Shown here: piece after piece, positions 10,168 to 22,330 of the stretch
How the letters are laid out: every line of letters begins with the position of its first letter
How positions within the stretch are numbered: the first letter of the stretch is position 1
Assembly: GCF_000471905.2 (NCBI RefSeq)
Contig: NW_006498192.1
Span: 1,924,267-1,988,266, forward strand
DNA: 64,000 nucleotides
DNA from: Amborella trichopoda
Taxonomy: Eukaryota; Streptophyta; Magnoliopsida; Amborellales; Amborellaceae
Direction: 5' to 3'
The notes under the pieces: model-generated
Database searches by the model: none
Told to the model about the DNA's origin: nothing
Seen by the model: only the letters and a program-made list of their open reading frames with translations
Translations under genes and position numbers: made by a program

Positions 10168-10790
10168 CTAGAGACCATCTACAGTAATCAAGAACAATAG
10201 GTCTACATCTCTACATCTCCAAACTTGAGATGTTTTCCTATGTATCCCTTTCTCGAGCCAACCATCCAAACGTCCAATGCCATATTTTGCAAGGATAACT
10301 TGATACCAGATGGTCTTTGAGATGGAGGCTGCACCACCACCATTTGCACAACAGTGCTTGGTTGACCACTTTGATTCTCCTGATGCCCAGACCACCATCC
10401 TTTGTGGGTGTGCAGACTCTATCCCATCAGAGCAAATGGAACTTTCGATGCTCAGAACTAGAATCCCACAAAAAATCCCTCATTATCTTCTCAAATTTTT
10501 TGACAACTGTTGCAGGCATCTCAATAAGAGACATCTGATAGTTAGGAAGATTAGCCAGACAAGCTCTAAGGAGTGTCACTCTAGCCCCCAAAGAAAGGTA
10601 TCTTGATTTCCACAAATCGAACTTACTTTGAATTCTCTCCAAAACCATGTCTGATACTACTATGGAAAACCTAGAATCAGAAATAAGTATGCCCAAATAA
10701 AGAATGGGGAAGGTCCCAACCTTGCAACCCAAACCTTTCGACAGAGAAACAACCTCAGCTTCCTCACAATTAATTTCTACTAGCACGGAT
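10168..10790 (-). pseudogene. LINE 2 RT thumb region
   Basis: Contains LGCKVGTFPILYLGILISDSR, LLRACLANLPNYQMSL and FLWDSSSEHRKFHL, then a GGLGIRR..NQALL block in another frame, and WYQVILAKYG. This is the segment between the palm and the finger-like region. At least one frame change lies between the FHL and the WYQ blocks. Confidence 0.8.
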
Positions 10791-10822
10791 TATGAAAATT
10801 CACTTTAAAGCCAATAGTTACC

Positions 10823-11600
10823 TCACAAATATCCAAAAACGTAGCAACTCTCTCTATCTGTAAAAGGATCCGCATCACAAAAAATCAGAGTGTCATCTGC
10901 ATATTGTAGATAGGAAATTACCAAAGCAGAATTAGCCACAGAAAAACCAGAGAAATGACCAGCCCTTTCCACTCCATCAAGCATCAAACTGAAGCATTTT
11001 GCATAGATAGTGAAAAGAAATGAGGAAAGGGGGTCCCCCTGATGAAAACCTATAGATGTACCAAAAACATCGATAGGACTTCCCTTGAAGAAAGGCAACC
11101 ATAAATCCAATTGCACCACCTCTCCCCAAAACCCATACATTTTAAAATATCCAACAAAATTCTCCATTCAACTCGGTCGTAAGCCTTTTCCATATCTAGC
11201 TTCAATAAAATATCAAGTTTCCTACGAAGCACTCTGGAATGGATGAACTCTTGGGCTTTGAGTACGCTGTCTGTAATTTGCCTGTCATTGATAAAGGCCG
11301 ACTACTTATCTGAGATCAAAAGTGGTAAAACAAGTTTCAAGCGCTCAGTTAAAACTTTAGCTAGAATTTTGTAAAGGCTAGTCAAAAGACTAATAGAGCG
11401 AATATCAGACAGACATGAGATCATTGATTTCTTAGGAATCAGAGCCAGCAAAGTTGAGTTCACCCCTGTAAAAATATCACCATTGATCATGAAGCCTTTA
11501 ATAAATTCCAAAAGCTCCCCTTTAACCAGATCCCAAAACTTATGGAAAAAAGCCAGAGGGAAACCATTGGGACCTTGGGCTTTATCCTCAGGCAAAGAGA
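10823..11600 (-). pseudogene. LINE 2 reverse transcriptase palm
   Basis: RT catalytic core. In order: MPEDKAQGPNGFPLAFF, LLALIPKK, RSISLLTSLYKILAKVLTERL, KLDMEKAYDRVEW (motif A aspartate), IGFHQGDPLSSFLF and SYLQYADDTLIFCDADP, whose YADD is the catalytic box. These are standard L1-clade motifs in the right order and spacing. The pieces occupy at least three frames. Confidence 0.88.
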
Positions 11601-12216
11601 AAAAGAGAAAACCGCCTTATGTAATTCATCCAAAGAAATGTCCCGCTCCAAAGAAGCTCTTAAATCATTAAAAAGAGTCTTAAAAGGAACTCTATTAAAA
11701 GAAGGGGACGTATTAATTTATTTGGAGAAAGCTTGCTTAAAATGATTAATGATTGCACCTTTCAAGGCATCATCATTATCAGAATCTATCTCTGGAATAG
11801 ACAACCCAGAGATGTCATTGCCTTCTTCTAGTACTAGCAATAGCATGAAAAAATTTCGTGTTAAGATTCCCCTCCTTCAGCCACTTTGAGCACAATCTCT
11901 GACACCAATAAACCTCTTCAGATCTCCGTAATTCCTCTAATTCTTTCAACTTTTGGCACCTAAGAAACGCAGACTGCTCTGACAGTATCTCAATGTCTTG
12001 GACATTGAGATCTACCAATTCTAAATCAGCAAGGGCCATATCAATCTTTCTCTTAATGTCAAACCCATTTTCTTTCTTCCATTCTAACAACTTATGTTTG
12101 ACATTTAAGAGTTTTTTATGAAGTTGATAATCAACAGTACCTTCCACAACCGTAGTAACCCAAGTTCTTCTAATCAACTCCACCACCTCAACTTCAAGTA
12201 ACCATCCTGCCTCCAT
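11601..12216 (-). pseudogene. LINE 2 endonuclease-RT linker
   Basis: A basic, largely helical linker ending in YWCQRLCSKWLKEGNLNTKFF, then HAIASTRRRQ, the signature that precedes the RT in plant L1 proteins. The first half (KLLEWKKENGFDIKRKID and following) looks coiled-coil-like. Confidence 0.75.
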
Positions 12217-12870
12217 CTAAAAAGGCCTTGGACCACTATCCAATCGACCAAAGGTCAACAAAATTGGACAGTGATCCATAGAGACCCTCGGCAGAGCTTT
12301 GACGGAGGCAAGAGGAAAAACTTCCAACCACTCAAGTAAGACCAAGAATCTTTCTAGCTTGGACATAGCCAAATTAGAAAGACTATTATTCGACCACATG
12401 AACTGTGCGCCAGAAATGGGCAGATCCACCAAAGAATTATTAACAATGAAACTATTGAATAATCTCATCGCCAAATTTATGGGGGGGGGCGATAAACATT
12501 CGTCAGGCCAACGAATAAGATTGAAATCACCACCAATCACCATAGGAAAAGAAAAGGAGCGAATAACATAATCTAAATCATTAATGAAAGCTTCTTTCAA
12601 AGAGGACAAGCATGGAGCATAGACATTCAGCAAACCCTAAGAGAAACCCATTGTAGGCCCCTGAAAGCCTAGAAGAATAAAAATGTTCCCTGACAATAAC
12701 CTCAAAATTAATCAAAATCAGGGGGTCCCACAAAACCCCCAACCCACCAGAAGCCCCAACAGTATCAATACCACAAAAAGCCACTGCACTATTACCCCAA
12801 ACCTCTTTCACAAAGAATGGCAATGTGGTGATTTCTTGAGGAATATCAACCATCAAAGCAAGGATTGCAA
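12217..12870 (-). pseudogene. LINE 2 endonuclease domain, N-terminus missing
   Basis: An APE-type endonuclease. Blocks are VWGNSAVAFCGIDTVGASGG, GGLGVLWDP, MLNVYAPC, MVIGGDFNLIRWPDE, DLPISGAQFMWSNNS, SKLERFLVLLEW and VSMDHCPILL. The Asp-His pair of the usual SDH motif is kept but the serine is replaced. The first part (WNVRGLG and QETK blocks) is absent because sequence of another element begins at about 12,871. A run of nine Gs near 12,481 may mark a polymerase-slip or assembly error. Confidence 0.85.
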
Positions 12871-14415
12871 GGGTGTTACCAATCAGTGAAAGAGGAATAT
12901 AAGGTGGGTTTCACACTAACTCAGGTTGGCTCACGTGGGCGCCCTCTTAGATCACGAAGAAAGCCCCCAAGTAATAAAATGGTTTGGAATCACCTCCCAT
13001 GGCTTGTATTCTTCTTGTTTTTCAAGAACTTCAGCATGGATGGAAATTTTATTGAATCAATGAAAAATGAACCGAAGCTCCTTACAGTTAGCATTGCATG
13101 TTTATATAGAGTTGGGCTAAAACGTGGGTGTACTAAAAAAAATTAGCTAGAATTGAAGATAATTACAATTTAATTGAATTTAAAGAAATTCTAAAAACGG
13201 GTGCAAACGGATTGTTTTGCTCTTGCCTAACAATATGTAGAATTCCAGAACAGTCCCTACTGCTACTCGAGAACTTGTGTGACCTTCCTTGGCTAACCCG
13301 GGGTCGTTTTGATGCCTGTTTGATTGAAAGATTATTGTTTTCTTGTAAGGCTCAGTATAACGATCATTTTGATACCAACTTCCAGCCATGAATCATGCTT
13401 TTGAGCCAGGATCAAGAGACTTGAATTTTAGATGAATCTTGAAAACTTTAGATCGATTGTGTGATTGTTCCTTAATTTTTCTTCATGATTTCTTCAATGA
13501 ATTACACTGAGCATGCCATCACGATCACGTTGCAACAACCGTCGCTTGATTTCGCGTTTAGATGAATATTTTGTCGTTTTGAGTTTTGACCGAAATCTTG
13601 GAATCCGGCGGTCGAAATTTATAGAAATTTGGACGCCTTCATGTGTGAAATCCAACCGTTCATCTTAAACGAGGTTAAGACCAGAGATAGCCTCGAACCT
13701 AAAGCACATAATGTAATTGGTTTCATGCCAATCGGGTATGCGAGTGTCGTGATCTAGCGGCTTGAACGAGGCGTGCTGCTGCTGAATTTTCTGCAACTTC
13801 CTTCACGGATCAGTGACTTTCATTTAGTTTTTCTCCCTGCTCAGGCATCGTCACGGGGTGTACCACATATGGAATTGCTCGTCTTGATGAGACGAACACG
13901 TTCACCAAATTTGACAGCGATCTGACTTGGAACGAGTGAGATATAGACCCTGAAAGTAACTTCTCGTGGCTATAAAAATAGCCACCTTTAATGGTCTTTG
14001 GATGGAGTCAAGCCACACGAGAATAATGTGCGGCCTACCCCTTTTCGGTATTTTACCTGTAACTTTGTCTTGGAGTGCCCGATTAAGCCAAAACTTGATC
14101 CACAGGGGTTTTCGACTGTTCCGGATCTAATGAAGGTGGTCCCACTCCTTTTTTGACACATCAAAAGTATGGCTCTAGTTACAGGGTCTATTTAAGAGTG
14201 CTAGAGACCGATATCGCTAAAATTATTTATTTGTGTTCACTGCCTTAGACATGTCTGATCGTGATGAAACTTGACAGGTGGTCTTTTGAAGTGCTGATGA
14301 CGATCTTGACGAATTCTAGGGAAATTATGAGACTGTCAAGAATTTCCACTATTTCATTGGCTTTATTGACCTGCTTCCTATCAGGGACCAAGGTGTTGAA
14401 AAATACGTTCAAACA
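12871..14415 (-). repeat. element A 3' LTR (short form)
   Basis: Matches 42,803-44,175 and the outer parts of the long LTRs. On the minus strand it starts TGTTTGAACGTATTTTTCA at 14,415, carries a TATATAAA at 13,108-13,101, and stops at LINE 2. It has no pyrimidine-rich or minisatellite insert. Confidence 0.8.
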
Positions 14416-14872
14416 GCTTGCCCCGCCGAATGTTATGCTTCAAGAAAAATGATAAATACAATCATTCAAAAACTTTTCTTCAGCTTTTACTTTTTTCCTT
14501 CCTAGCCACAAGACCATGTGAGCACCAAGGAGATTCATGTAACGGTGTAACTAGGATGCTCAAACGTAGGGATGCATTGTTCACGGGTCCGTTCATGGAG
14601 ACTTTAGGGGGAGAAGAAACTTTTTTTGGAGAGATCTTGTCAAAGTTCTCACCCTCGTGCAGACTATTGGTGATTCTAAAGCTGAGGATTTTGTACGAAC
14701 CTCGTCAGTCAGAATTAGGCCCGTCTGGCAATTGAGTGCCATGTTGAAGGGAATTGTTCCCATTTGGTCTGGATTTTGTGTATATCCTCTGGTGTTGAGC
14801 CACATTTTGAGAATTACTTGAATGGTATGCTGAAAGGCCTTGTGTCGACGTTGTCTGCTTCATGCATCAGTC

Positions 14873-15110
14873 ATTCCTTGGTGAGTAGGGTACCTTAGTT
14901 TATCGAGATAGCCACTTTGGGTACAACCACCCCTACCCACTGCTTTGCAGCTACGACAATCATTTGATTGCCGCATCAATGTTATGACTGACTAGTTATT
15001 CCTTGGTGAGTAAGATACCTCAGTTTGTCGAGATAACCACTTTGGGTACCCTACCCACTACTGGGCAGCTACGACAATCATCTGATTTGCCACTCCAAAG
15101 TCATGGTTGA
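14873..15110. repeat. diverged 125-bp tandem duplication
   Basis: Two copies starting ATTCCTTGGTGAGTA at 14,873 and 14,998, each followed by a CGAGATA.CCACTTTGGGTAC block and CAGCTACGACAATCAT. Confidence 0.8.
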
Positions 15111-15714
15111 CTTAGCTTCCTTGGGGCATCTCAAACATCTTGGAAGTGTGTTTGTAACCTCATGGGAATAATGTTCTTCCTCATGAGACTTGTCTCATCG
15201 TCTTGGCAAGTCTTTTATCTTTCGAGTCCTTTGACAAGTGGACTTAGGCTGTCGGAATCTTTTCCTTAACACTCGTATTTTTGGATTCTTGGCATAGTGA
15301 CACCAAGGATTTTCTTCTTTTGAGTGAGGGCTGAAGTCGTGAGTGTTGCATCAACTTGTTTATTGGTCCAAGCATCCTTTGTGGATTTTTTCTTGAACTT
15401 GGGAAGCGGTGCCATAACGACAGTTTTCACCAACTTCTTTTTTTTTTGTATATATATTTTGGGGATCTTTTACCCATGACCTTTCAGCTGTGTCCACCCT
15501 TTTCATCCATTTTTACTCACGATGCTCTTTTGAGTTTTCACTGTGCTCGGTTTTGTTTTATTCATGGAACTCTTTTACTCATGGTTTCATGACCATGCCC
15601 GTCCGTCATTTTTACTCATGGTGTTCCTTTGTTCATGTATACACCATACCTGCTGTTCTTTTTTTTTTTTTGAGGGCACGTTTAAGCTCATGTCTCCAGG
15701 ACCTGTGTGAAACA

Positions 15715-16760
15715 GTTTAACGTCATACGGTTAGGATGTGCACTATGGTTTAAGGTCATACAACTGGACCATAATAGAGATGGATGACAGTCTGTAGAGG
15801 CTATGGAGGGAGTATGGTGGTGGTTTGGCTCACTTAAGAAAATTGCATTAGGCTACCTATGAAAGATGGATGATGTATGAAATGTGAGTGGACGATGGTG
15901 ACCCACTAACTTACAACAAGTATGGATGGCAGGATGGTTTGTCGTTTTGTGAGTGTGGGTGAGACTCACTGGGGAATGAGGCATGGTGATGAAAGGAATG
16001 AACTCACTAGGGACGTAATGAAGGTGTTGTGCACATACTAACAAGTAGGTTAGGGAAGGCATGTGTGAAAGTGCATGTAAAGGCGTGTGAGCACATGTGG
16101 GGGCGAGTTTTATGGTCATGCCTCCTAGACCTGTGCAAAGCAGTTTATCGTCATGTTGTCAGGACGTGCACTATGGTTTAGGGTCATACAGTTGGATCGT
16201 GGTTATGCAGTTTAAAGTCATACAGTTAGGATCGTGCAGTTTAAGGTCGTGCGACTAGACCTCCGCTACAGTTTAAGGTCATATAGTTTGGACCATGGTG
16301 CTGAGCCTTTTATCATCATGCGGTTAGGATGTAAACTATGGTTTAAGGTCGTACAGCTGGACCGTGGCTATATAGTTTAAAATAATACAACTAGGACCAT
16401 GCAGATTAAGGTCGTGCAACTAAACCTCCGCGATAGTTTAAGGTCATATGGTTCGGACCATGGTTATGTAGTTTAAAGTCAGACAACTAGGACTTGGGCT
16501 GTGCAGTTTAGGGTCATGCAGCACGGACCATAGGTATGCAGTTTTAAAGTCATGAAACTAAGACGATGCAGTTTAAGGTCGTACAACTAGACCTCCATTA
16601 TAGTTTAAGGTCATATAGTTTGGACCATGTAGTTAAAGGTCATACATCTAGACCATGTAGTTTAAGGTCGTGCAACTAGACCTCCACTATAATTTAAGGT
16701 CATATAGTTTGGACCATGTAGTTTAGGTTCATGCATCTAGACCATCATGTAGGTCGCCAT
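15715..16760 (-). repeat. 3'-region tandem array in element A
   Basis: Degenerate units of about 30-35 bp, recurring as CAGTTTAAGGTCATATAGTTT and variants (minus-strand core ATGACCTTAAACTG), alternating with GGACCATG and CTAGACCTCC spacers. The same array type is found in the 3' regions of B and D. Confidence 0.85.
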
Positions 16761-19149
16761 GTCGGTGAAGCACCATGGGGAATAGGTCTGTGGGTGGCAA
16801 TCCGACTCCCTAAGGATAAAATGGTTAAGACCGTTCACAAACTAATGGCTCAGATGGAAATGGTGACCTGATGAAGGATGGCCAACAGAGGCGGACTTCA
16901 CTAGGGCTAGGGGATAAGCGTACTCCCTGGGGTGACTCTATGGAGAATAGGTAACCTGACTTCCTGGGGATAAGATAGCTTGTTGTGAAACAGACCCATC
17001 AGGAGTTGAAGCGATTAGAATGACCCTAACTCCACTGGGGATAATGGGCTGCAGTATGGGTGTGACTCCTATGGGGATGAGGGATAGCTCCTGACTCCAT
17101 TAGGGATGATAGGTCACAGTTTGGGTGGAACGACTTGGTGCAACTCCACTGGCGATATTGGGAGGATACGCAAGGCTTCATCCTGGAGTAGGTGATAATA
17201 GGCTGCTTGAAATATAGCCGGCACCAGGTGTAGTGATAATTGTTTCTCGTGAGTGTTCAACAGGAGCTGAGTTCTCAAAAACACAACCGACGCTGGGTTG
17301 TGAAAAACTCAGCTGACACTTTGAACGACCTGCGAGGCTGTTTAAACGCAATCGACACTAGTGTCATTTCAAAACTCACCTGGCACTAAGTCAACCATCG
17401 CTAGGGTTGTTTGGAATTCACCCGACGCCATGTCAACCAAAGCTAGGGTTGTTTGAAGCTCACCTGGCGTTGGGCATGGATCGATGAGAGTTACCTCAAG
17501 GCTTGAGTCATAGCCCACCTGACTCATCGTCGCTTGGCGTCCCTTGGATGCATCTGGAATTTTCCCTCACTTTTCACAAAAGGTAAAAAATCTTAAGCAA
17601 AATTACAGTGAGGAAAGGGCGCTCGGTTGAGGTTCTAGCAAGCAGTGGGATTCCAACAAAAGTTCTGCAGGGAAGGTTTTTGGCAGACAGTGGGATTCTC
17701 GACGGTTTTACAAGGAAGGCCTTCGGCGAGCAGACTTTGCCAAGAATTTGGTGAAGTTGCAGAGAAAGGAGCAAGAAAGGAGAGTTCTTTGGGGAGTTTT
17801 CTGGGAAATAGAAGAGGTTCCAGCTGCAATTTTGTTTTTTACACAATAGGCGAGAGGTGGAATAGTGAGCATTTCTGCACGTCTTGGGAGTTTTAAGGGG
17901 TTTTTGGAGGAATGTGGTAACTTTTTTGAAATTGTTTGTGATGTTGCAGAGGTTCCCAGGACTTAGGGAAAGTTTACAAAAGTTTTCGGTGAGATTCTGT
18001 TGACATCCAGGTGAAAACGCAGGCAGGAAGGTTTTTCATTTGGTTTCTGGCAGTGTTAGGAGAAGTTCCAACGGGAGGCGAATGGTCACAGGAGGTGGAC
18101 CATCATAGGAGGTGTACAGTTGCAGGAGGTGAACCGTCGCAGGGAAGGTGCACGGTTACCTCCAAAAATCGTGCGACCATTAAGGAGGTACAAAAACTTA
18201 ATCTTTGAAAATGAGGAGTCTCGAGAAGTGAACAGTCGTGACGGGTCTAGCGCTAACAAAAGCGGAGCCAGCGATGAGACAATTGGCGTTCATCCTCAAG
18301 AAAGGCAACCAGCATTGAGAGTTAGGAGCACAATCGGTGCTGGGCCTTGGAGGACACAGCTGGTGTTGTCTTCAGCCGGCTCTCATTAGCACGTGTGGCC
18401 TATCATGATGTGGAGAGTGATACTTGCTTGGAACAGTAAGTTACATGCGGGATTTGAGATGTTCGACGATGAGCTATGCACGACGATGTTCATGGGTCGG
18501 AAAAAAGTGGTGAATGATGGTAAGGCGTGGCTTGCAATACCTGTTGGAAGCCAAATCCTCTACGAGAACAGTGAGATCCATGTTGTTTTGTGGAAGGGCA
18601 TCCACTGTGAACAGGGTATGCTTTCTGTCATAGGCTAGTTCCTTGCCAAGGAAGCCAGCTTTGTATGTTTGATACACAGTGTCGAATGAATCCTACGTCA
18701 TATATTTGATGTACACATCAAATGAGATATCTGGCTTGTATGTTTTATATACATGTCGAATGGACCGAGGCTAACTTCTTGGAGTGGCTTTGCTACGTCT
18801 TCTGGCCTGTAACCATCCTCTTGCTCGTTAGATGAATTAAAGCTAACTCTCTAAGTAGTTTTGCTTCTTCTTCATGAGGAGGGCCTTTCTTTGGTGGGTT
18901 TGATTCTTCCTCATGGGGCAGGCATCTGTTTTCGCCTGTAACTGTCCTCTTATCCTCAGATGCAAGAACAAAAGTACAAGTTTTGGTTTGTAATTGTCCT
19001 CTTATCCTTAAATGTAAGAGACTTGTAGCCTCCCTCATAATGGGTTTCTTCGTAAATTGTAACTCATATTTACTGCAATAAAAAGGGTTAGAATTTGTTT
19101 CGACTATCTTGGTTATTTTCGCTTTGAGTCCCTTTCTTTTGAATACGCA

Positions 19150-20200
19150 TCACGGATAATACTTTTAAGTATCTTCCATTGATAGGGGGCATTGCTTCCC
19201 CTCCCTCAGGATGTGCTCCATTGGGCGAGACTTTCTTGGCTATAAAGGGACCTTCTAACTTAAGCTCAAACTTCCCTTTACGCGGCCGTGCATAACAATA
19301 GGTCTCTTAGCAACTAAGACTAGATCACCACTGGTGAATGAGGGGACCTTGATGGACTTGCCAAGAGCCCTCTTCATTATCCCTTGGTTGAGTTCAAAGT
19401 TTTGCTGAGCCTCTAGCCTCTCTCGTTGAGTGCATCCAATTCTTGGTACCGGAGCTTGACTCTCTTATCTTCGGTTATTGCTTGCGAATAGCGACTCGCA
19501 ATGAAGGGACTTGTATTTCAAGAGATAAAATTGCTTCACTCCCATAGACTAGAGAATAAGGAGTTGAATCAGTAGCACTTTGGGTAGTAGTACGATAAGC
19601 CCATAGTACTTCGGGAAGCTTCTCATCTCAGTTCTTCCTTGTTTTTGATACTGGCTTTCTTAAAAAGTTGCACAAAGTCTTATTGAAAGCCTTAGCTAAT
19701 CCATTCGCTTGAGGGTGGTACATAGTCGAGTACCTCCATTCGAAACTGAATTGGTTAACTAAGCGATCGATGTGATGACTCCTAAATTGAGGATCGTTGT
19801 CAGATATAATATGGTGGGGTACTCCGAAGCGATATATGATATGATGTCGAATGAAGTAGGCCACCGCTGTCCCAGGAACCTGCTTAAGGGGGATCGCTTC
19901 AGCCCACTTAGAGGAGTAATCTGTTGCAACTAGGATAAAAACATGGCCCATTGCGGAAGGATGGTCAATAGGCCCTACGATGTCCATACCGCATTGTGAG
20001 AAGGGCCATGATGCAACCGTAGGGTGTAAGGGCTCTGGAGGCTGGTGAACATGGTTGGAGTGTATTCGGCATACTTGGCACTTTTTAGCGTAGATTAAGG
20101 AATCTAAGATCATTGAGGGCCAATAGTATCCCAACCAGCATGTTCGTTCATAGAGCTTAAGATTGGGCTAGTGTAGTCCACAAATGCCTGAGTGGACTAC
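19150..20200 (-). pseudogene. element A integrase region
   Basis: Integrase inserts the cDNA copy into the genome. Visible blocks: a zinc-binding part with LIYAKKCQVCRIHSNHVHQ, the catalytic core from GMDIVGPIDHPSAMGHVFIL through KWAEAIPLKQVPG and HHIISDND.PQFRSHHI to YHPQANGLAKAFNKTL, and a C-terminal part towards 19,150. The sequence is close to the integrase of D. Broken fossil copy. Confidence 0.85.
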
Positions 20201-21060
20201 TTCTAACACGTTATTTGCTTCTTGGATGTCCACACGTCTAAGAAGAATGCCGTCAAACGACCGTTTGAAGAGAGCATCACCTTCCAGGAGGGTATACTTG
20301 GTGGACATTCGAAGTATGTTGTTGCGTTCGGCAAGATCTTCCGAGAGCCTACCAAGTTTTAGGAAACTAGTGATGGGCTCTCTCCAATCTTCTACCTGCT
20401 CAATTTCTACGAGTATTAGGTCAAAGAATTCTGGTCTTTGATTTTGACTCTTAGCTCCTTGACTCTGTGTTATTCCTTGTTCAATCTTGATTACTTCTTT
20501 GGCTGATAGAAGTGCGTCGAACGGATAAGGAGGGCACTCCAGGAAGATATTTCTCTCATCATCCACATCGATCTCGGTTCTTAGGTCAATGTGTCTCCAT
20601 TCTGCCACTCAAACAAGTGTGGGTCCCGATGACGACAACTGAATTGTAGCGTCAAGTTTCGCAAGTGCGTGAACCTACGAGTTTAGCCTCCTAAGGATGT
20701 GACTCAGGGATACGTCCTCAAACTGAGCCATATACAATTTTGCAGTATCGTGATAAGGCTTTAGAGTGTCTTTCCTTACATCATAGATCCCTTTGAGTTG
20801 TCGGATAACCAACTCTGAGTCACCATAGATCTTGAGCTACCCCAAATCTAGGTCGAAGGCCATCTCTAGCCCAATTATAAGGGCCTGACATTCTGCCTCA
20901 TTGTGAGAACTGGCTTGGGCGAGGGAGAAAGAAAGTGGAAATATTCCTCCTTTCGGGGTTAAGAAGACTACTCCGGTGCCTCTTCGATCTAATTGGAAGG
21001 CTCCATCAAACTACATTTCCCAAGCATGAGCGAGCTCAGTACATAATACTTCTTCATTGG
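20168..21060 (-). pseudogene. element A second RNase H and integrase linker
   Basis: The Tat lineage carries a second, archaeal-type RNase H between the ordinary RNase H and integrase. Here the block is recognised at about 20,640-21,060 by comparison with B. The linker towards integrase reads WRHIDLRTEIDVDDERNIFL, then ECPPYPFDALLSAKEV, EDWREPITSFLKLGRL and KRSFDGILLRRVDIQEAN. Broken fossil copy. Confidence 0.75.
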
Positions 21061-22330
21061 GGAGGTCGCTTAATAATGGAGATTTCGCCTAGCACGAGGT
21101 GTGCTACGAGAAAGTCAGCCAAGGCTTGGCCCTTGATGGCCTTCTGTGGGACATACGTGACGTCAAACTACATCAGTAATAATGCCCACTTAGCAAGGCA
21201 TTAGGCATGGGTGTGTCCTGAGAAACTTTACAGGATTAGCTTTTGATATAAGTTTAACTTCATGACCAAGAAAGTAATGGCGAAGTTTTTGTACTGCGAA
21301 GATCAGAGCCAGACACATCTTTTCTATTGCATCCTACAGCTGAGGTACTATAACACAGTCTCTTTTCTCTCTTCATTGTTTTGTGCGAACAATGATCCGA
21401 GTGAATCGTTTAAAGTAGTCATGTACAGAGTGAGGGGTTTTCCCAATACTGGTGTAAAGAGTACTGGAGGGTTGAGTAAATAATGTTGATGTCATCAAGG
21501 GCTGCCTGACATGCTTCATCTCAGATGAAAGCGGTGTCTTTCTTTAGCAGGTGTGTAAAGGGTTTACAGCGACCTGAGAGGTTCGAGATGAACCTGTGAA
21601 TGTATGCCAGTTTCCCTTTGAGGGAGCGCAGCTCTCAAAGTGTAGTCGGTGAGGGCATTTCTTAGATTGCCCTGATTTTGACTTGCTCAACTTCAAGCCC
21701 TCGATGTCTGACAATGAACCCCAAGAATTTTCTAGAGTACACACCAAAAGCGCATTTTAGCGGGTTCATTTAAAGTTGATGACGACGCAAACACTCGAAT
21801 ACCTTTTCAAGTCTATCATGTGAGCATCTGCCTCTTCAGATTTTACCACCAAATCATTTACATAGCATTCTACTTCTTTGTGCATCATGTCTTTGAAGAT
21901 GGTCGTCATTGCTCTCTTGTGTGTGGTACCTGCGTTCTTTAATCCAAAAGGCATCATCGTGTAACAGAAGACCCTTTCGGAGCTAAGAACGCAGTGGCCT
22001 CTTCATCTTCAGGCGCCATCCTTATATGGTTATACCCAGAGTGACCGTCCATGAAGGAAAAGACTTGACAGTGAGCCATTGAGTCGATGAGCATCTCGGT
22101 GATTGGCAACGAGAAGTCATTCTTAAGATAGGCAATATTGAAGTTGCAGAAGTCAATGCAAACCCTAATTTTGCCATTCTTCTTCTTGACTGGAATGACA
22201 TTTGCTAGCCATTTCGGATACTTAACTTCACGAATGAAACCTGCTTGTTTGAGTTTGGTTACTTCGACATCTATCTGCATTTTGTGGTCGGGCCTAAACC
22301 TCCTAGATTTTTATTTGACAAGCTTGACAA
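21060..22330 (-). pseudogene. element A reverse transcriptase and RNase H
   Basis: The Ty3/gypsy RT has TKLKQAGFIREVKYPKWLAN, VIPVKKKNGKIRVCIDF, a SFMDGHSGYNHIRMAPEDEE block, then MPFGLKNAGTTHKRAMTT and the palm continuation VECYVNDLVVKSEEADAH. The ordinary RNase H follows towards 21,060. These motifs place it with Tat/Ogre elements. Broken fossil copy. Confidence 0.85.

Larger units (their letters stand above)
8802..12870 (-). mobile_element. L1-type LINE 2 with RNase H, 5' end missing
   Basis: A minus-strand plant L1 element of about 4.1 kb. In order from the right are endonuclease, linker, RT with a YADD box, thumb, finger region, RNase H and 3' end. The endonuclease N-terminus and ORF1 are absent: at about 12,871 the LINE abuts LTR sequence of element A. 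Coding is split over several frames. The 3' end is well preserved, with a short tail. It is better kept than LINE 1 and shares its layout, so the two help to annotate each other. Confidence 0.88.
14416..19150 (-). other. element A 3' untranslated region
   Basis: Long non-coding region between integrase and 3' LTR, as in other Tat-lineage elements. The first 300 bp next to the LTR match the same place in B and D. It then holds a 125-bp duplication (14,873-about 15,110), an ATGACCTTAAACTG-type array (about 15,715-16,760), short degenerate repeats around 17,390-17,475, and a four-copy 17-18-bp repeat at about 18,087-18,160 built on AGGAGGTG. The segments at 18,400-19,040 match D at 54,000-54,430. 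Short reading frames here have no recognised domain. Confidence 0.65.

Noticed and set aside
17574-17896. Overlapping frames of 64-90 codons on both strands
   Set aside because: They lie in the non-coding 3' region of element A, match no domain and have no counterpart in B or D.
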